A DNA stretch of 64,000 nucleotides, taken from positions 2,403,058 to 2,467,057 of the forward strand of contig NZ_LJIX01000006.1 in assembly GCF_001420595.1 (NCBI RefSeq), in the 5' to 3' direction. Positions 17,104 to 24,994 of this stretch are shown piece after piece. How positions within the stretch are numbered: the stretch's first letter is position 1; the number at the start of each line of letters is the position of its first letter. The position numbers and the translations under genes are program-made. The DNA is from Cytobacillus solani (GTDB taxonomy: Bacteria > Bacillota > Bacilli > Bacillales > Cytobacillaceae). The notes beneath the pieces were generated by a model, which was not told the DNA's origin, did no database searches, and worked only from the letters and a program-made list of their open reading frames with translations.

Positions 17104-17150
17104 ATCACCAACGGTTGTCAATAGACTTTAGATTGGCTACCGTTGGTGAT
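17104..17150 (-). terminator. Hairpin downstream of the SUV3-like helicase, possible terminator
   Basis: A 12-bp perfect inverted repeat ATCACCAACGGT / ACCGTTGGTGAT with a 23-base loop that can pair further (CAAT/ATTG). On the minus strand it is followed by AAAATTTTATT, a weak U-tract, 19 bases after the helicase stop. Confidence 0.5.
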
Positions 17151-17168
17151 TTACTATGGGTCATTATG

Positions 17169-19736
17169 TTAGTCCCAGTATCTTCTTCTTGGTTGGTTCA
17201 TATGGCAATTATCGCATATGTGGAATTCATGCTCCCATGGGAGTTTTTTTCCACATCGCCGGCATTTCTTCGTCATATTTTTCACATCTGTCTTTAATCT
17301 TTCGTGTACATGGTCACTAATTTCCTCCCTCAGCCGTTCCCAGTAAAGTGCTTCGGTTCGTTGATCCAAACGGTATAAAAACAGGAGATGGAGGCCAATT
17401 GCTTTATAGGATAGCTCTAATTCCTCGAGATTTCGTTTTTTAATCCTTGGCTCTGGAAGTTCGGAATTATTTAAGATCGCATACATTGTTTGTTCCCATT
17501 GCCAGATTAATTCAGGTTCTTTTTTTGAAAAAGGAAGATGCAAAAATCCATAAAGATCCATTATTGACAGCCTAGCTTCGATTTCAGTTCCACGGATCCG
17601 GTTATAAAGATCCATCTCTTCAGATAATGAAGCTTTCTTTGTTCCATTCGGACTTTCGAATTGCTCCCATAGCTCAAAAAAAGTTTCAAGATCATGGTAA
17701 TATTTCTGAAATCTTTCAAAAATAGCATTTGTCGGAGCGACCGAAAAGGTTTGAACCGGCATATCTTCGGAATCAAGCAGTCTTTTCATCGTCCGAATAT
17801 CCGAGACAAAAGCAACTTTTCCAACATTATATATACCCTTTCGTCCAGCCCTACCGGCAATTTGCTTCACTTCCTGTGATGTGAGCAACCTCCTCCTAGT
17901 TCCATCGAACTTTTCATTTTCAAGGAAAACAATTCGGCGAATAGGCAGGTTTAAGCCCATTCCGATGGCATCAGTAGAAACAATCACAGATGTTTCCCCT
18001 TGTATAAAACGCTGTACTTGTTTTTTCCTTGTCTCAGGAGGCATGCTTCCATAGATCATGCTTACAGAATGCTTAGTATTTTCAAGTCTTGAGGCTGTTT
18101 CAAGGACGCGTTTTCTGGAAAAACAAATAAGTGCATCTCCTTTTTTCACTTGATTAATCTTAAATTCTTTCTTTTCGACCTCAAGCGGAATGTCACGATT
18201 ATATTCATATATTTCAATGTCCGCATCTCCAAGCAGCTGGAGAATCATTTCTTTTGCGCTCCAGCTGCCAATAATATGTACTTCCTTTGCATTGGCTTTC
18301 GTAATGGCTTTATACCAGGAGAAACCCCGATCTTTGTCATTTAGCATTTGCGCTTCATCAATGACAATACAATCATAGAATTCTTTTTCATGGAACATTT
18401 CAACGGTACAGGAAATATGTTTTGCTCCGGAGACGAGCTTTTCCTCCTCTCCCGTTTTTAAAGAGCAAGGGGTCCCTTCTCCATTCAGCTTATCGTATAC
18501 CTCGAGTGCTAATAGCCGAAGGGGCGCCAAATACATGCCGCTATCAGCAGCTTTCATATTTTCTAATGCATGGTGCGTCTTCCCTGTATTTGTTTCCCCG
18601 ATATGCAAGGTGTAGCGAATATTTCGTTCCACAGCAGGGTGATATTCTTGACCAAATATTTCATCAAGTATCCGTTCCTCTTCTTCCTTTTTACGCTCCA
18701 TTTCTTCTTGCTCTTCTTTCCATTTCCGTTCCCTATCTTCTAATGCCTCTTCATATAACTTCTGATGTTCATTTAAATCAAAGGGAATCGTTAAAAGCTT
18801 AAGCAAGTCAGATATATATTCATCCTGAACGATCTCGATCAACTCATTTGCTAACGGTTCATACGCATATTCGAGTACGTTTTCAATCATCGATGTTAAA
18901 GTTGTTTCGGAGAAGGTATTTTTATACTCCTTTGCAATCGAATCAGGCAGCTGTTCTACCACCATTTTTGGGAGAATATCTGCTAAATATTCCGCATACA
19001 GTCTTTCATATCGATCATAATACGTTTCGTATTCAAAATAAGTTCGTCCATGGTACCGTGTTTTATGTATATCACCGGTAAGCTCGTGAAGGAAGTTTGA
19101 TATTGTTGAAAAAGAAGTTTCATCAAACCCGCCAATTTCTACTAATTTTTCTTCCAGAGCAAAAGTATCAACAGGAGCGAATCTTCGTCTATTTTTCAAA
19201 TCAGATGCAAACTGTTTTGCCGTAAAATGCCTGATATATAAATATAATGGCTCTTCATTCGCATCAATTATGTTATCTATTGATTGTTCTATGTGATCCT
19301 GCAGTCTTACCATTTCAATACGCAGCCTGTCTTCCTCCTCCTTTTGGAGAAAATCAGCATGTGCCTTTTTATATTGATTAGACCACAGTTCTGTTCGGTT
19401 ATGAAACTTTTCATTTACCCATTGGTATGTATCAAAAGGTTTATATGTCCGCATTTCTGTTCGAAAAAGGTGATTAATAATCTTTCGGCTTACATTGTCT
19501 GTTTCAAACCCTTTTTCCAGTAAGAACGCTATTTTTTCTTGCTTCGGTACATTATTCGTTGCCTTATTTAGCCAGATATTTGTCCAAATTTGTTCAAGAT
19601 ACTGTTCCCTGTCAATAAGATAGTCCTCGAATGTAGGCATAATATTTTTGTTACCAAAATAATTATTCATGTCCTCTATTATTTTATTTTTTGTCTGTTC
19701 AATTGCATCAAGGTAAGTCATCTCCAGCTGCGTCAT
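17169..19736 (-). CDS. SUV3-like superfamily 2 helicase with C-terminal zinc ribbon
   Basis: An 855-residue protein. The first ~370 residues are helical and charged (EEEMERKKEEEE near 345) with no family I recognise. The helicase core follows: Walker A GETNTGKT (380-387), motif II DEAQ (460-463), motif III-like GSWSAKE (490-496), motif V STDAIGMGLNLP (~587) and motif VI QIAGRAGRKG (~625). The closest known type is the mitochondrial SUV3/Ski2-like RNA helicase. The last 30 residues hold CRRCGKKLP and CDNCHMN, a zinc ribbon. It probably acts on RNA; the partner and pathway are unknown. Confidence 0.88.
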   Translation of the reverse strand: MTQLEMTYLDAIEQTKNKIIEDMNNYFGNKNIMPTFEDYLIDREQYLEQIWTNIWLNKATNNVPKQEKIAFLLEKGFETDNVSRKIINHLFRTEMRTYKPFDTYQWVNEKFHNRTELWSNQYKKAHADFLQKEEEDRLRIEMVRLQDHIEQSIDNIIDANEEPLYLYIRHFTAKQFASDLKNRRRFAPVDTFALEEKLVEIGGFDETSFSTISNFLHELTGDIHKTRYHGRTYFEYETYYDRYERLYAEYLADILPKMVVEQLPDSIAKEYKNTFSETTLTSMIENVLEYAYEPLANELIEIVQDEYISDLLKLLTIPFDLNEHQKLYEEALEDRERKWKEEQEEMERKKEEEERILDEIFGQEYHPAVERNIRYTLHIGETNTGKTHHALENMKAADSGMYLAPLRLLALEVYDKLNGEGTPCSLKTGEEEKLVSGAKHISCTVEMFHEKEFYDCIVIDEAQMLNDKDRGFSWYKAITKANAKEVHIIGSWSAKEMILQLLGDADIEIYEYNRDIPLEVEKKEFKINQVKKGDALICFSRKRVLETASRLENTKHSVSMIYGSMPPETRKKQVQRFIQGETSVIVSTDAIGMGLNLPIRRIVFLENEKFDGTRRRLLTSQEVKQIAGRAGRKGIYNVGKVAFVSDIRTMKRLLDSEDMPVQTFSVAPTNAIFERFQKYYHDLETFFELWEQFESPNGTKKASLSEEMDLYNRIRGTEIEARLSIMDLYGFLHLPFSKKEPELIWQWEQTMYAILNNSELPEPRIKKRNLEELELSYKAIGLHLLFLYRLDQRTEALYWERLREEISDHVHERLKTDVKNMTKKCRRCGKKLPWEHEFHICDNCHMNQPRRRYWD

Positions 19737-19838
19737 ACTCTGAATCTCCTTCGATCGCTAGTTATTACCCCTTATTGTATCACTAGCCGAATAGAAACAT
19801 GAACGTTATAGATTTTTATGAAAAAATAAAATAATTTG

Positions 19839-19868
19839 TTGACAAAAGCCTTGTTTCTTTCATATAAT
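19839..19868 (+). promoter_or_regulatory. Sigma-A promoter of the YceI gene
   Basis: A perfect TTGACA (19839-19844) and a perfect TATAAT (19863-19868) with an 18-base spacer. Such a strong core promoter suggests that control is by repression. Confidence 0.85.
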
Positions 19869-19883
19869 TTATCTAGAATTAAA

Positions 19884-19903
19884 TTATCTTGAATTCAAGT
19901 TAA
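19884..19903 (+). promoter_or_regulatory. Palindromic operator, MarR/MhqR-like
   Basis: TTATCTTGAATTCAAGTTAAA contains the perfect 12-bp palindrome CTTGAATTCAAG, 16 bases after the -10 box and so over the transcription start. The layout resembles the MhqR box of B. subtilis (ATCTCGAATTCGAGAT). A half copy (ATCTAGAATTAAAT) lies just upstream. The regulator is inferred and is not encoded nearby. Confidence 0.6.
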
Positions 19904-19934
19904 ATCAATTCAAACAATATGGAGGCAAAATAAA

Positions 19935-20468
19935 ATGACAAACACAAAATGGGCAATTGATCCGGTACACAGCAGTGTGGATTTTTCAATCAAGCATATG
20001 ATGATCGCAAATGTGAAAGGAACTTTTAATAAATTTGATGCGGTGATCGAAGCAAATCCAGCAGATTTAACATCAGCAAATATTGAATTTACAGTTGATT
20101 TAGCAAGCATTGATACACGAAATGAAGATCGTGACAACCATCTTCGTTCTGGTGATTTCTTTGATGTGGAAAACCATCCATCCATGACTTTCAAGGCAAC
20201 AAAAATTGTAAACAATGGCGATAATGAGTATGATTTAACTGGAAATTTGACACTGCATGGTGTGACGAAATCTGAAACGTTTACTGTTACTTATGAAGGA
20301 TCTGGAAAAGATCCATGGGGAAATGAAAAAGCAGGCTTTACGGTTGAAGGTTCCGTTAAGCGCAGTGACTATGGTTTAACATGGAACTCTGCACTTGAAA
20401 CTGGCGGCGTTTTAGTTGGAGATAAAGTGAAAATCAGTTTAGATGTTCAGGCAGCAAAAGCTTTATAA
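19935..20468 (+). CDS. YceI-like lipocalin-fold protein (polyisoprenoid-binding family)
   Basis: A 177-residue protein with the YceI pattern: WAIDPVHSSVDFSIKHMMIANVKG at the N-terminus, LRSGDFFDVENHPSMTFKAT in the middle, and GNLTLHGVTK. Family members form a beta-barrel that binds isoprenoid or other amphiphiles. This copy has no signal peptide, so it is cytoplasmic, as is common in Bacillus. GGAGG precedes the ATG. It is monocistronic, with a strong promoter, a palindrome and a terminator. Confidence 0.9.
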   Translation: MTNTKWAIDPVHSSVDFSIKHMMIANVKGTFNKFDAVIEANPADLTSANIEFTVDLASIDTRNEDRDNHLRSGDFFDVENHPSMTFKATKIVNNGDNEYDLTGNLTLHGVTKSETFTVTYEGSGKDPWGNEKAGFTVEGSVKRSDYGLTWNSALETGGVLVGDKVKISLDVQAAKAL

Positions 20469-20471
20469 ATA

Positions 20472-20511
20472 AAAGCAAAAAAGCGGCTCACCCTGTATGA
20501 GCCGTTTTTTT
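20472..20511 (+). terminator. Terminator of the YceI gene
   Basis: Stem CGGCTCA / TGAGCCG with a 7-base loop, flanked by AAAAAG and TTTTTTT. Confidence 0.88.
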
Positions 20512-20552
20512 GCTTATCAGAGGTTTAGTGCATTAAAAAGTAAAAAAATGTG

Positions 20553-20641
20553 AAAATCGGTCACTAATAATTGTTTTGGTTACTCTTTTTTCCAATATAA
20601 GTAATTAACAGTCGCTAAAAGCAGATTTAGTGACCGTTTTT
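20553..20641. repeat. Intergenic inverted repeat, possible MITE-like relic
   Basis: Fifteen-base arms AAAATCGGTCACTAA (20553-20567) and TTAGTGACCGTTTTT (20627-20641) pair with a single mismatch around a 59-base AT-rich core. Related short motifs (GGTTACT, GTCGCTAAAAG, TTGCTTAGTACTAA) recur inside and just after it. No open frame is present. Confidence 0.5.
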
Positions 20642-20721
20642 CCCATAATTAGTAAGTTTAAGTCTCCAAACAGTTGCTTAGTACTAAAATCCCCATTATT
20701 CTTTTACTGTGATTCATAAAA

Positions 20722-22200
20722 TTATTGCTCTGCTAAAACTAAAGCTATTTTATCCTCAATCAATTTCCCTTTTGCATCGTTCAATAAATTGTTTAGGATG
20801 ATTGAAAATATGAGCCTTTCCCCGCTTTTAGTATCCACATAACCTGATAGTGAACTAACCGAAGCAATTGATCCCGTTTTTGCTCTTACCTGCCATTGAG
20901 CAGGAGAGTTTAACATTCTGTTTCTAAGTGTTCCCCCGATCATCCTTTCAGGTGCTCCGCTAACCGGAAGTGAATGAAGAAAGTGATTAAACCATCGTTC
21001 CTTTTGAACAGCAAAAAGAAGGCTTGTTATTTCATTAGGTGGAACTAAGTTTATGTGGGAGATGCCTGATCCATCTCTTAATTCAATTGTATTGGTCCTG
21101 ACACCCAATTCAGATAACTCAGATGCTAATACTTCCAGCCCTTTTTCCCAGCTTCCCTCTCCTTTAACCACTCTTCCCATTTCCTTAACCAATACTTCTC
21201 CATGGACATTATTGCTTAATTTCATAAAAGGAATCAGCAATTCAGATAAAGGCTTTGATTGATAACTTTTCAAAATTGAGGCGTTCATAGGTGTGGCAGC
21301 AAATCTCTGGCTGCCATCTACCTGAATCCCATTCTCTTCTAATGTTTGCTTAAATAGTTCAAGTGCAAAGTGTGTAGGCTCCCAGACAGCAATCCATTCT
21401 TTCTTGCTCTTTGCTTTCTCCGGAATCGTCCCTTCAACAATAATTGTATTTGTTCCATGTATACGCTCGATAGTAATAGTCTTCTCTTCATCTGATCCCA
21501 CTGTTTTAGCATGGTTAATTATTTCAACATACTCAGTAGTGGGCTGAAGATCAATGGATGGCTCCTTTCCAATTTCAGTACCAGGCTTTACTTCAACAAT
21601 TACTGTACCTGCATCAAAATCCTCGTCTGGTGAGACAGTTAGTGCTGATATTTGCGCTCCATAATAATAAGTTTCGTCACTCCAATTCATATCTCTTGAA
21701 TAGCGAACATCATCATACCAAGTGTCATCTCCAATGAGATCGCCTTTAATTTCAATAATCCCTAGGGATTTAATATCCTTTGCCATTTGGTCAAAATTCG
21801 CCTTTAATAAAGTAGGGTCTCCTTTACCCCTTACATATAAATTCCCACTAAGTATATTCTTTTTCACCTCTCCATCTGTTAGTATTTCAGTTTGAAAAGT
21901 GTAATCTGCACCTAATATAGATAGAGCTGCAGCAGCTGTAAATAGTTTAAGATTTGACGCTGGCTTTAAACGGGTCTCGCCCATTTGTGAATATAGAATT
22001 TCACCAGTTGCCGCATTTCGGACGCTGATGCCAGTCAAGGCACCTTTTAAATCAGGTTCACTATGAATAAGATTATTTAGTTTTTGTTCCAGTCCAATGC
22101 TATCCTCAATTGCTTGTACAGGAAGTTGTTTCGAATGGATAAGTGAACAAATAGCTAGGATGAACATGATACTAATAGAAAGAATAAGAGTTTTTCTCAA
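20722..22200 (-). CDS. dacC: D-alanyl-D-alanine carboxypeptidase/endopeptidase, PBP4 (peptidase S13)
   Basis: A 492-residue low-molecular-mass class C penicillin-binding protein with an N-terminal signal or anchor (residues 1-30). The three active-site motifs are SxxK at S82-K85 (ASNLKL), SxN at S330-N332 (LSNNVHG) and KTG at 442-444. The large insertion between the first two motifs is typical of the DacB/DacC type. It trims or cleaves peptide stems and cross-links in peptidoglycan outside the membrane. Monocistronic. Confidence 0.92.
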   Translation of the reverse strand: MRKTLILSISIMFILAICSLIHSKQLPVQAIEDSIGLEQKLNNLIHSEPDLKGALTGISVRNAATGEILYSQMGETRLKPASNLKLFTAAAALSILGADYTFQTEILTDGEVKKNILSGNLYVRGKGDPTLLKANFDQMAKDIKSLGIIEIKGDLIGDDTWYDDVRYSRDMNWSDETYYYGAQISALTVSPDEDFDAGTVIVEVKPGTEIGKEPSIDLQPTTEYVEIINHAKTVGSDEEKTITIERIHGTNTIIVEGTIPEKAKSKKEWIAVWEPTHFALELFKQTLEENGIQVDGSQRFAATPMNASILKSYQSKPLSELLIPFMKLSNNVHGEVLVKEMGRVVKGEGSWEKGLEVLASELSELGVRTNTIELRDGSGISHINLVPPNEITSLLFAVQKERWFNHFLHSLPVSGAPERMIGGTLRNRMLNSPAQWQVRAKTGSIASVSSLSGYVDTKSGERLIFSIILNNLLNDAKGKLIEDKIALVLAEQ

Positions 22201-22332
22201 CTGAACCAGCCCTTTAAATGAAATCAGTAGCTATTTAGTATAGCCATTTGGATGGAAAAATAACATTTTCATCTTAACGGTTATAAAGTTAATTGGTATG
22301 ATAGATTGTAATTGTAGTTGAGGGGTGAAAAA

Positions 22333-22590
22333 ATGAGTGTCCATAAAGCGATAACCGCACATGTAAACAAGCAACATAAGATGATTACAACCTTCTTGGA
22401 GTTAGATCAAAAACGTGAGACTTATATTGAAGAAGCCATTTCAAATTGTAAACGAGACCTTGCATTTTCAACGGATAAAATAAATGCAGTAACCTCTATG
22501 ATGAATGAGATTTCCAAGCAAGGCATTGTTCCAGCTAGAAAATACGTAACGTCTGAAATGGTTGAGGAATATGTAAATAGTATATTATAA
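22333..22590 (+). CDS. ypbS: DUF2533 family protein, YpbS-like
   Basis: An 85-residue helical protein starting MSVHKAITAHVNKQH, with KRETYIEEAI and a C-terminal ARKYVTSEMVEEYV, as in the uncharacterised YpbS family. The ATG at 22333 follows GAGGGGTG; a TTG five codons upstream is part of the binding site. Function unknown. It converges on the alkyltransferase-like gene through a long shared hairpin. Confidence 0.8.
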   Translation: MSVHKAITAHVNKQHKMITTFLELDQKRETYIEEAISNCKRDLAFSTDKINAVTSMMNEISKQGIVPARKYVTSEMVEEYVNSIL

Positions 22591-22602
22591 GCTTTTAATA
22601 AT

Positions 22603-22646
22603 AATAACCTGAAATGTACTTAACATTAAGTACATTTCAGGTTATT
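22603..22646. terminator. Long bidirectional terminator hairpin
   Basis: A perfect 20-bp stem (arms 22603-22622 and 22627-22646) with a 4-base loop between convergent genes. It is exceptionally long for a terminator here, and both flanks are AT-rich. Confidence 0.75.
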
Positions 22647-22655
22647 AAATGAGTT

Positions 22656-22973
22656 TTATTCGTCTTGTTCAGGAGAAAATTGAAACTTGGAGAGATTAAT
22701 TCTTCCGTTATTGAAAAATTCCACTCCTTCGCTTTCGAGAGAAAGTCTTTGAATGGAATATTGTTCGTCGTCCTTTAATCCGATTTCTCCTTTTATATTG
22801 ACAACTCGATGCCAAGGCAATCGATGTTTTTTGCTCATAGAATGAAGAATTCTGACTACCTGTCTTGCCCCTCTATGGCTGCCTGCTAATATGGCAATCT
22901 GGCCGTAAGTCATTACCCTTCCTGGAGGAATATTTTTTATTATTGCGACTGCCTTTTCTGTAAAAGTTTCCAA
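22656..22973 (-). CDS. Alkyltransferase-like protein (ATL)
   Basis: A 105-residue protein with only the MGMT DNA-binding domain. The active-site motif PCHRV of O6-alkylguanine transferases is PWHRV (53-57) here, the mark of ATL proteins. These bind O6-alkylguanine without repairing it and hand the lesion to nucleotide excision repair. The recognition helix region GARQVVRIL and the upstream MTYGQIA are conserved. Its neighbour is a mismatch uracil glycosylase, giving a small DNA-repair pair. Confidence 0.9.
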   Translation of the reverse strand: METFTEKAVAIIKNIPPGRVMTYGQIAILAGSHRGARQVVRILHSMSKKHRLPWHRVVNIKGEIGLKDDEQYSIQRLSLESEGVEFFNNGRINLSKFQFSPEQDE

Positions 22974-22999
22974 ATGTCTGGCTCCTCTTCCCAGTTCGT

Positions 23000-23524
23000 T
23001 TAGTTTTCCACATTTTTTAATTCGCCTAATAACGGTGGAATTTTTTCATAAATAGCTACAACTTCATTCATTTTCATTCGTACTAGTCCACTTGATGAAG
23101 GGGCCACAAAATCAACGATACCTGGAATCACTGATTCCTTCTGTTTTCCCCAAGGCAGTGATTTTTTACCACTAAATTCCTGATATACTCCTTTTCCTAC
23201 ATAACAAACCATTTTCGGTTTAAGAGGCCTGATTTTCTTTTTCAGCTCTTCTCTACCCTTCTGATATTCTTCCTTCGTAATTTCATCTGCCGACTTTGTA
23301 GGTCTAGAAACAATATTCGTTAATCCATAACCAATATCTAATAATTTATAGTCTTCTTCTGCATCTAATTTTTTCTGTGTAAGACCTGATTCATGGAGAA
23401 TTTTCCAAAAGCGATTATTTGGATTGGCAAAATGATGACCAGTTTCTGCAGATCGAATACTCGGATTAAAGCCAACAAATATAAGATCAAGGTTTTCTTT
23501 TAAATGATCCTTAATGGGGTTCAA
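23000..23524 (-). CDS. mug: Mismatch-specific DNA glycosylase, MUG/TDG family
   Basis: A uracil-DNA-glycosylase superfamily protein that removes U or T opposite G. The catalytic-loop motif is IFVGFNPSIRSAETGHHFANP, and the second motif is VAPSSSGL near the C-terminus. The start is uncertain. TTG at 23524 with AAAGGGTG upstream gives 174 residues and fits the domain. GTG at 23533 and ATG at 23593 are alternatives, but 23593 has no ribosome binding site. It lies just upstream of the ATL gene with a 26-base gap. Confidence 0.85.
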   Translation of the reverse strand: MNPIKDHLKENLDLIFVGFNPSIRSAETGHHFANPNNRFWKILHESGLTQKKLDAEEDYKLLDIGYGLTNIVSRPTKSADEITKEEYQKGREELKKKIRPLKPKMVCYVGKGVYQEFSGKKSLPWGKQKESVIPGIVDFVAPSSSGLVRMKMNEVVAIYEKIPPLLGELKNVEN

Positions 23525-23599
23525 AAAAGACACCCTTTCTTTTCCTATTCTTATTATGGAGAATACAAAAAAAGTATGACTATGTCTAGTCATTTAAAG

Positions 23600-23627
23600 A
23601 AAAAGAGCCTATAAAAATAGGCTCCAA
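23600..23627 (-). terminator. Intrinsic terminator
   Basis: Minus-strand stem GGAGCCTAT / ATAGGCTC with loop TTTT followed by TTTTTCTTT, downstream of the small gene at 23639-23830. Confidence 0.82.
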
Positions 23628-23638
23628 GGCTTCAAAAT

Positions 23639-23830
23639 TTATATCCCGTGTTGAAAGCAATAGTGGTTGACAAGTTCTTCAATTTGATTATGCTCAGGAA
23701 ATTCACCAGTAAAATCAAAATGAACCTCTTCAATGAATTTACCATTTTTGGTTACATGTATAGCTCCACTCTTTCCTACAACACTGAACTCTGGCTCAAA
23801 ACGATACCCATTTCTTTCGATTGCTCCCAT
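23639..23830 (-). CDS. Small Bacillaceae protein, possibly DUF5370 (YbxH-like)
   Basis: A 63-residue protein beginning MGAIERNGYRFEPEFSVVGK and ending with a helical LVNHYCF region. It appears to be mostly beta strand followed by one helix. The ATG at 23830 follows AAAGGAG at 9 bases; the upstream in-frame extension passes through the ppiB terminator and is not coding. I associate it only tentatively with DUF5370. Function unknown. Confidence 0.7.
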   Translation of the reverse strand: MGAIERNGYRFEPEFSVVGKSGAIHVTKNGKFIEEVHFDFTGEFPEHNQIEELVNHYCFQHGI

Positions 23831-23887
23831 AAGTACGACTCCTTTTTTTATTAGTATGGGATCTATTCGTTGAAAAAACACGGGAAA

Positions 23888-23914
23888 AGAAAAAGAGCCA
23901 AAAAAATTGGCTCC
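23888..23914 (-). terminator. Terminator of ppiB
   Basis: Minus-strand stem GGAGCCAA / TTGGCTC with a short T-rich loop followed by TTTTTCTTTT. It closely resembles the terminator about 290 bases downstream. Confidence 0.8.
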
Positions 23915-23926
23915 ATCCTTCACCTA

Positions 23927-24364
23927 TTATGCTTCTGTAACTTCGACCTTCTCCATTACGACTCCGTTAGTCATAGCTTTTACAGTTTCCATTCCAGAAG
24001 TAACTTTTCCAAACACTGTATGAACGCCATTTAAATGTGGCTGAGGCTCATGCACGATAAAGAATTGGCTTCCGCCAGTATTTCTTCCAGCATGTGCCAT
24101 TGATAACGAACCTACTTCATGCTTATGTGGATTGCCTTCTGTTTCACAATTAATTGTATAGCCTGGTCCGCCAGTTCCTGTGCCATTTGGGCAGCCTCCT
24201 TGGCTAACAAAACCAGGAATTACACGGTGAAAAGTAAGTCCATTATAGAAACCTTCATTAGCTAACTTCTCAAAGTTGGCTACAGTTCCTGGAGCTACGT
24301 CCGGGTATAGTTCAAATTCAATTTTTTCTCCGCCTTGCATAAGTATGTATCCTTTTTTTGCCAT
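23927..24364 (-). CDS. ppiB: Peptidyl-prolyl cis-trans isomerase, cyclophilin type
   Basis: A 145-residue cytoplasmic cyclophilin that speeds proline isomerisation during folding. Conserved active-site parts are [13 protein letters not shown] (Arg of FHR), [16 protein letters not shown], and GSLSMAHAG. Length is typical of B. subtilis PpiB. Monocistronic. Confidence 0.95.
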   Translation of the reverse strand: MAKKGYILMQGGEKIEFELYPDVAPGTVANFEKLANEGFYNGLTFHRVIPGFVSQGGCPNGTGTGGPGYTINCETEGNPHKHEVGSLSMAHAGRNTGGSQFFIVHEPQPHLNGVHTVFGKVTSGMETVKAMTNGVVMEKVEVTEA

Positions 24365-24449
24365 GAGTAATCATCTCCTACTATTAAGTTCAGCCTTAAT
24401 AATAACATTATTTACCCTTCAATTAAAAGTAATAGCATCAGAAATTGAA

Positions 24450-24584
24450 TTAACTAAATAGCTCCATAAAAAAAAGTAAGATAAATACGATTAAACAGTA
24501 AAATGATACATGCAAGAATAAGGTTGTTAATCCAAATTTCAGATGATCTAAATTCTTTGTTTCTCTATTTGTTCTTGTTCGCAT
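24450..24584 (-). CDS. Small membrane protein (44 residues), unrecognised
   Basis: An open frame with ATG at 24584, GGATGGTG 5 bases upstream and TAA at 24450. The product starts MRTRTNRETKNLDHLKFG and then has one hydrophobic segment of about 25 residues, ending MELFS. A basic N-terminus followed by one membrane helix fits a small inner-membrane protein. It fills the gap between ppiB and the ribbon-helix-helix gene. Confidence 0.5.
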   Translation of the reverse strand: MRTRTNRETKNLDHLKFGLTTLFLHVSFYCLIVFILLFFMELFS

Positions 24585-24669
24585 TATATCACCATCCTTA
24601 TTTGAATAGTATATAATTCTAACTATTTTGACAATGACGTTTTGTAAATATTCAATCTAATGGTAAAAT

Positions 24670-24864
24670 TTAGAATTTCTTATTGGCATTCTGCTGTTTT
24701 TTCATAACATCGTAGGATTTCTCAATAATATCAGTCAGCACATCACCTTTATAAATTCTGCCAAGCTTTGTATTTTGCTGATAATATTCGACAATTTCAT
24801 CTAGCTTTTTAGACGTTTCATTTGCAATACGGACATTTAATTGAATACGTTTATCTTCACTCAT
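24670..24864 (-). CDS. Putative ribbon-helix-helix DNA-binding protein
   Basis: A 64-residue protein with the RHH pattern: strand RIQLNVRI at residues 6-13, helix ETSKKLDEIVEYYQQ, a turn, and a second helix KGDVLTDIIEKSYDVM. No toxin partner follows it. Immediately upstream is a perfect 14-bp inverted repeat that could be its own operator. AGGAGGG precedes the ATG. Confidence 0.7.
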   Translation of the reverse strand: MSEDKRIQLNVRIANETSKKLDEIVEYYQQNTKLGRIYKGDVLTDIIEKSYDVMKKQQNANKKF

Positions 24865-24894
24865 AACAATGCAAAACCCTCCTGTAAATGCGAT

Positions 24895-24930
24895 CTATCA
24901 TACTGCTATCATTTGCTAGCAGTATGATAG
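24895..24930. promoter_or_regulatory. Perfect 14-bp inverted repeat upstream of the RHH gene (candidate operator)
   Basis: CTATCATACTGCTA and TAGCAGTATGATAG flank an 8-base spacer, 31 bases upstream of the start. A TATAAT-like -10 lies farther upstream on the minus strand (24976-24981), so the repeat is in the 5' leader. It could be an autoregulatory operator or an RNA hairpin. Confidence 0.55.
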
Positions 24931-24994
24931 TTGAGAAATAGCGATTGCTTTCAAATCGCTAGCTTAATAATCCATATTATAACACTCTGTGAAT

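Noticed and set aside
18422-18802. 126-residue plus-strand frame inside the SUV3-like helicase gene
   Set aside because: It is antisense to the helicase core, whose motifs are intact; no start signal and no recognisable product.
22603-22646. 20-bp perfect hairpin as an insertion element or attachment site
   Set aside because: It sits exactly between two convergent stops and is best explained as a shared terminator; no duplicated flanks are seen.
24895-24930. The 14-bp inverted repeat as a terminator
   Set aside because: On neither strand is it followed by a run of T, and it lies in the 5' leader of a gene.
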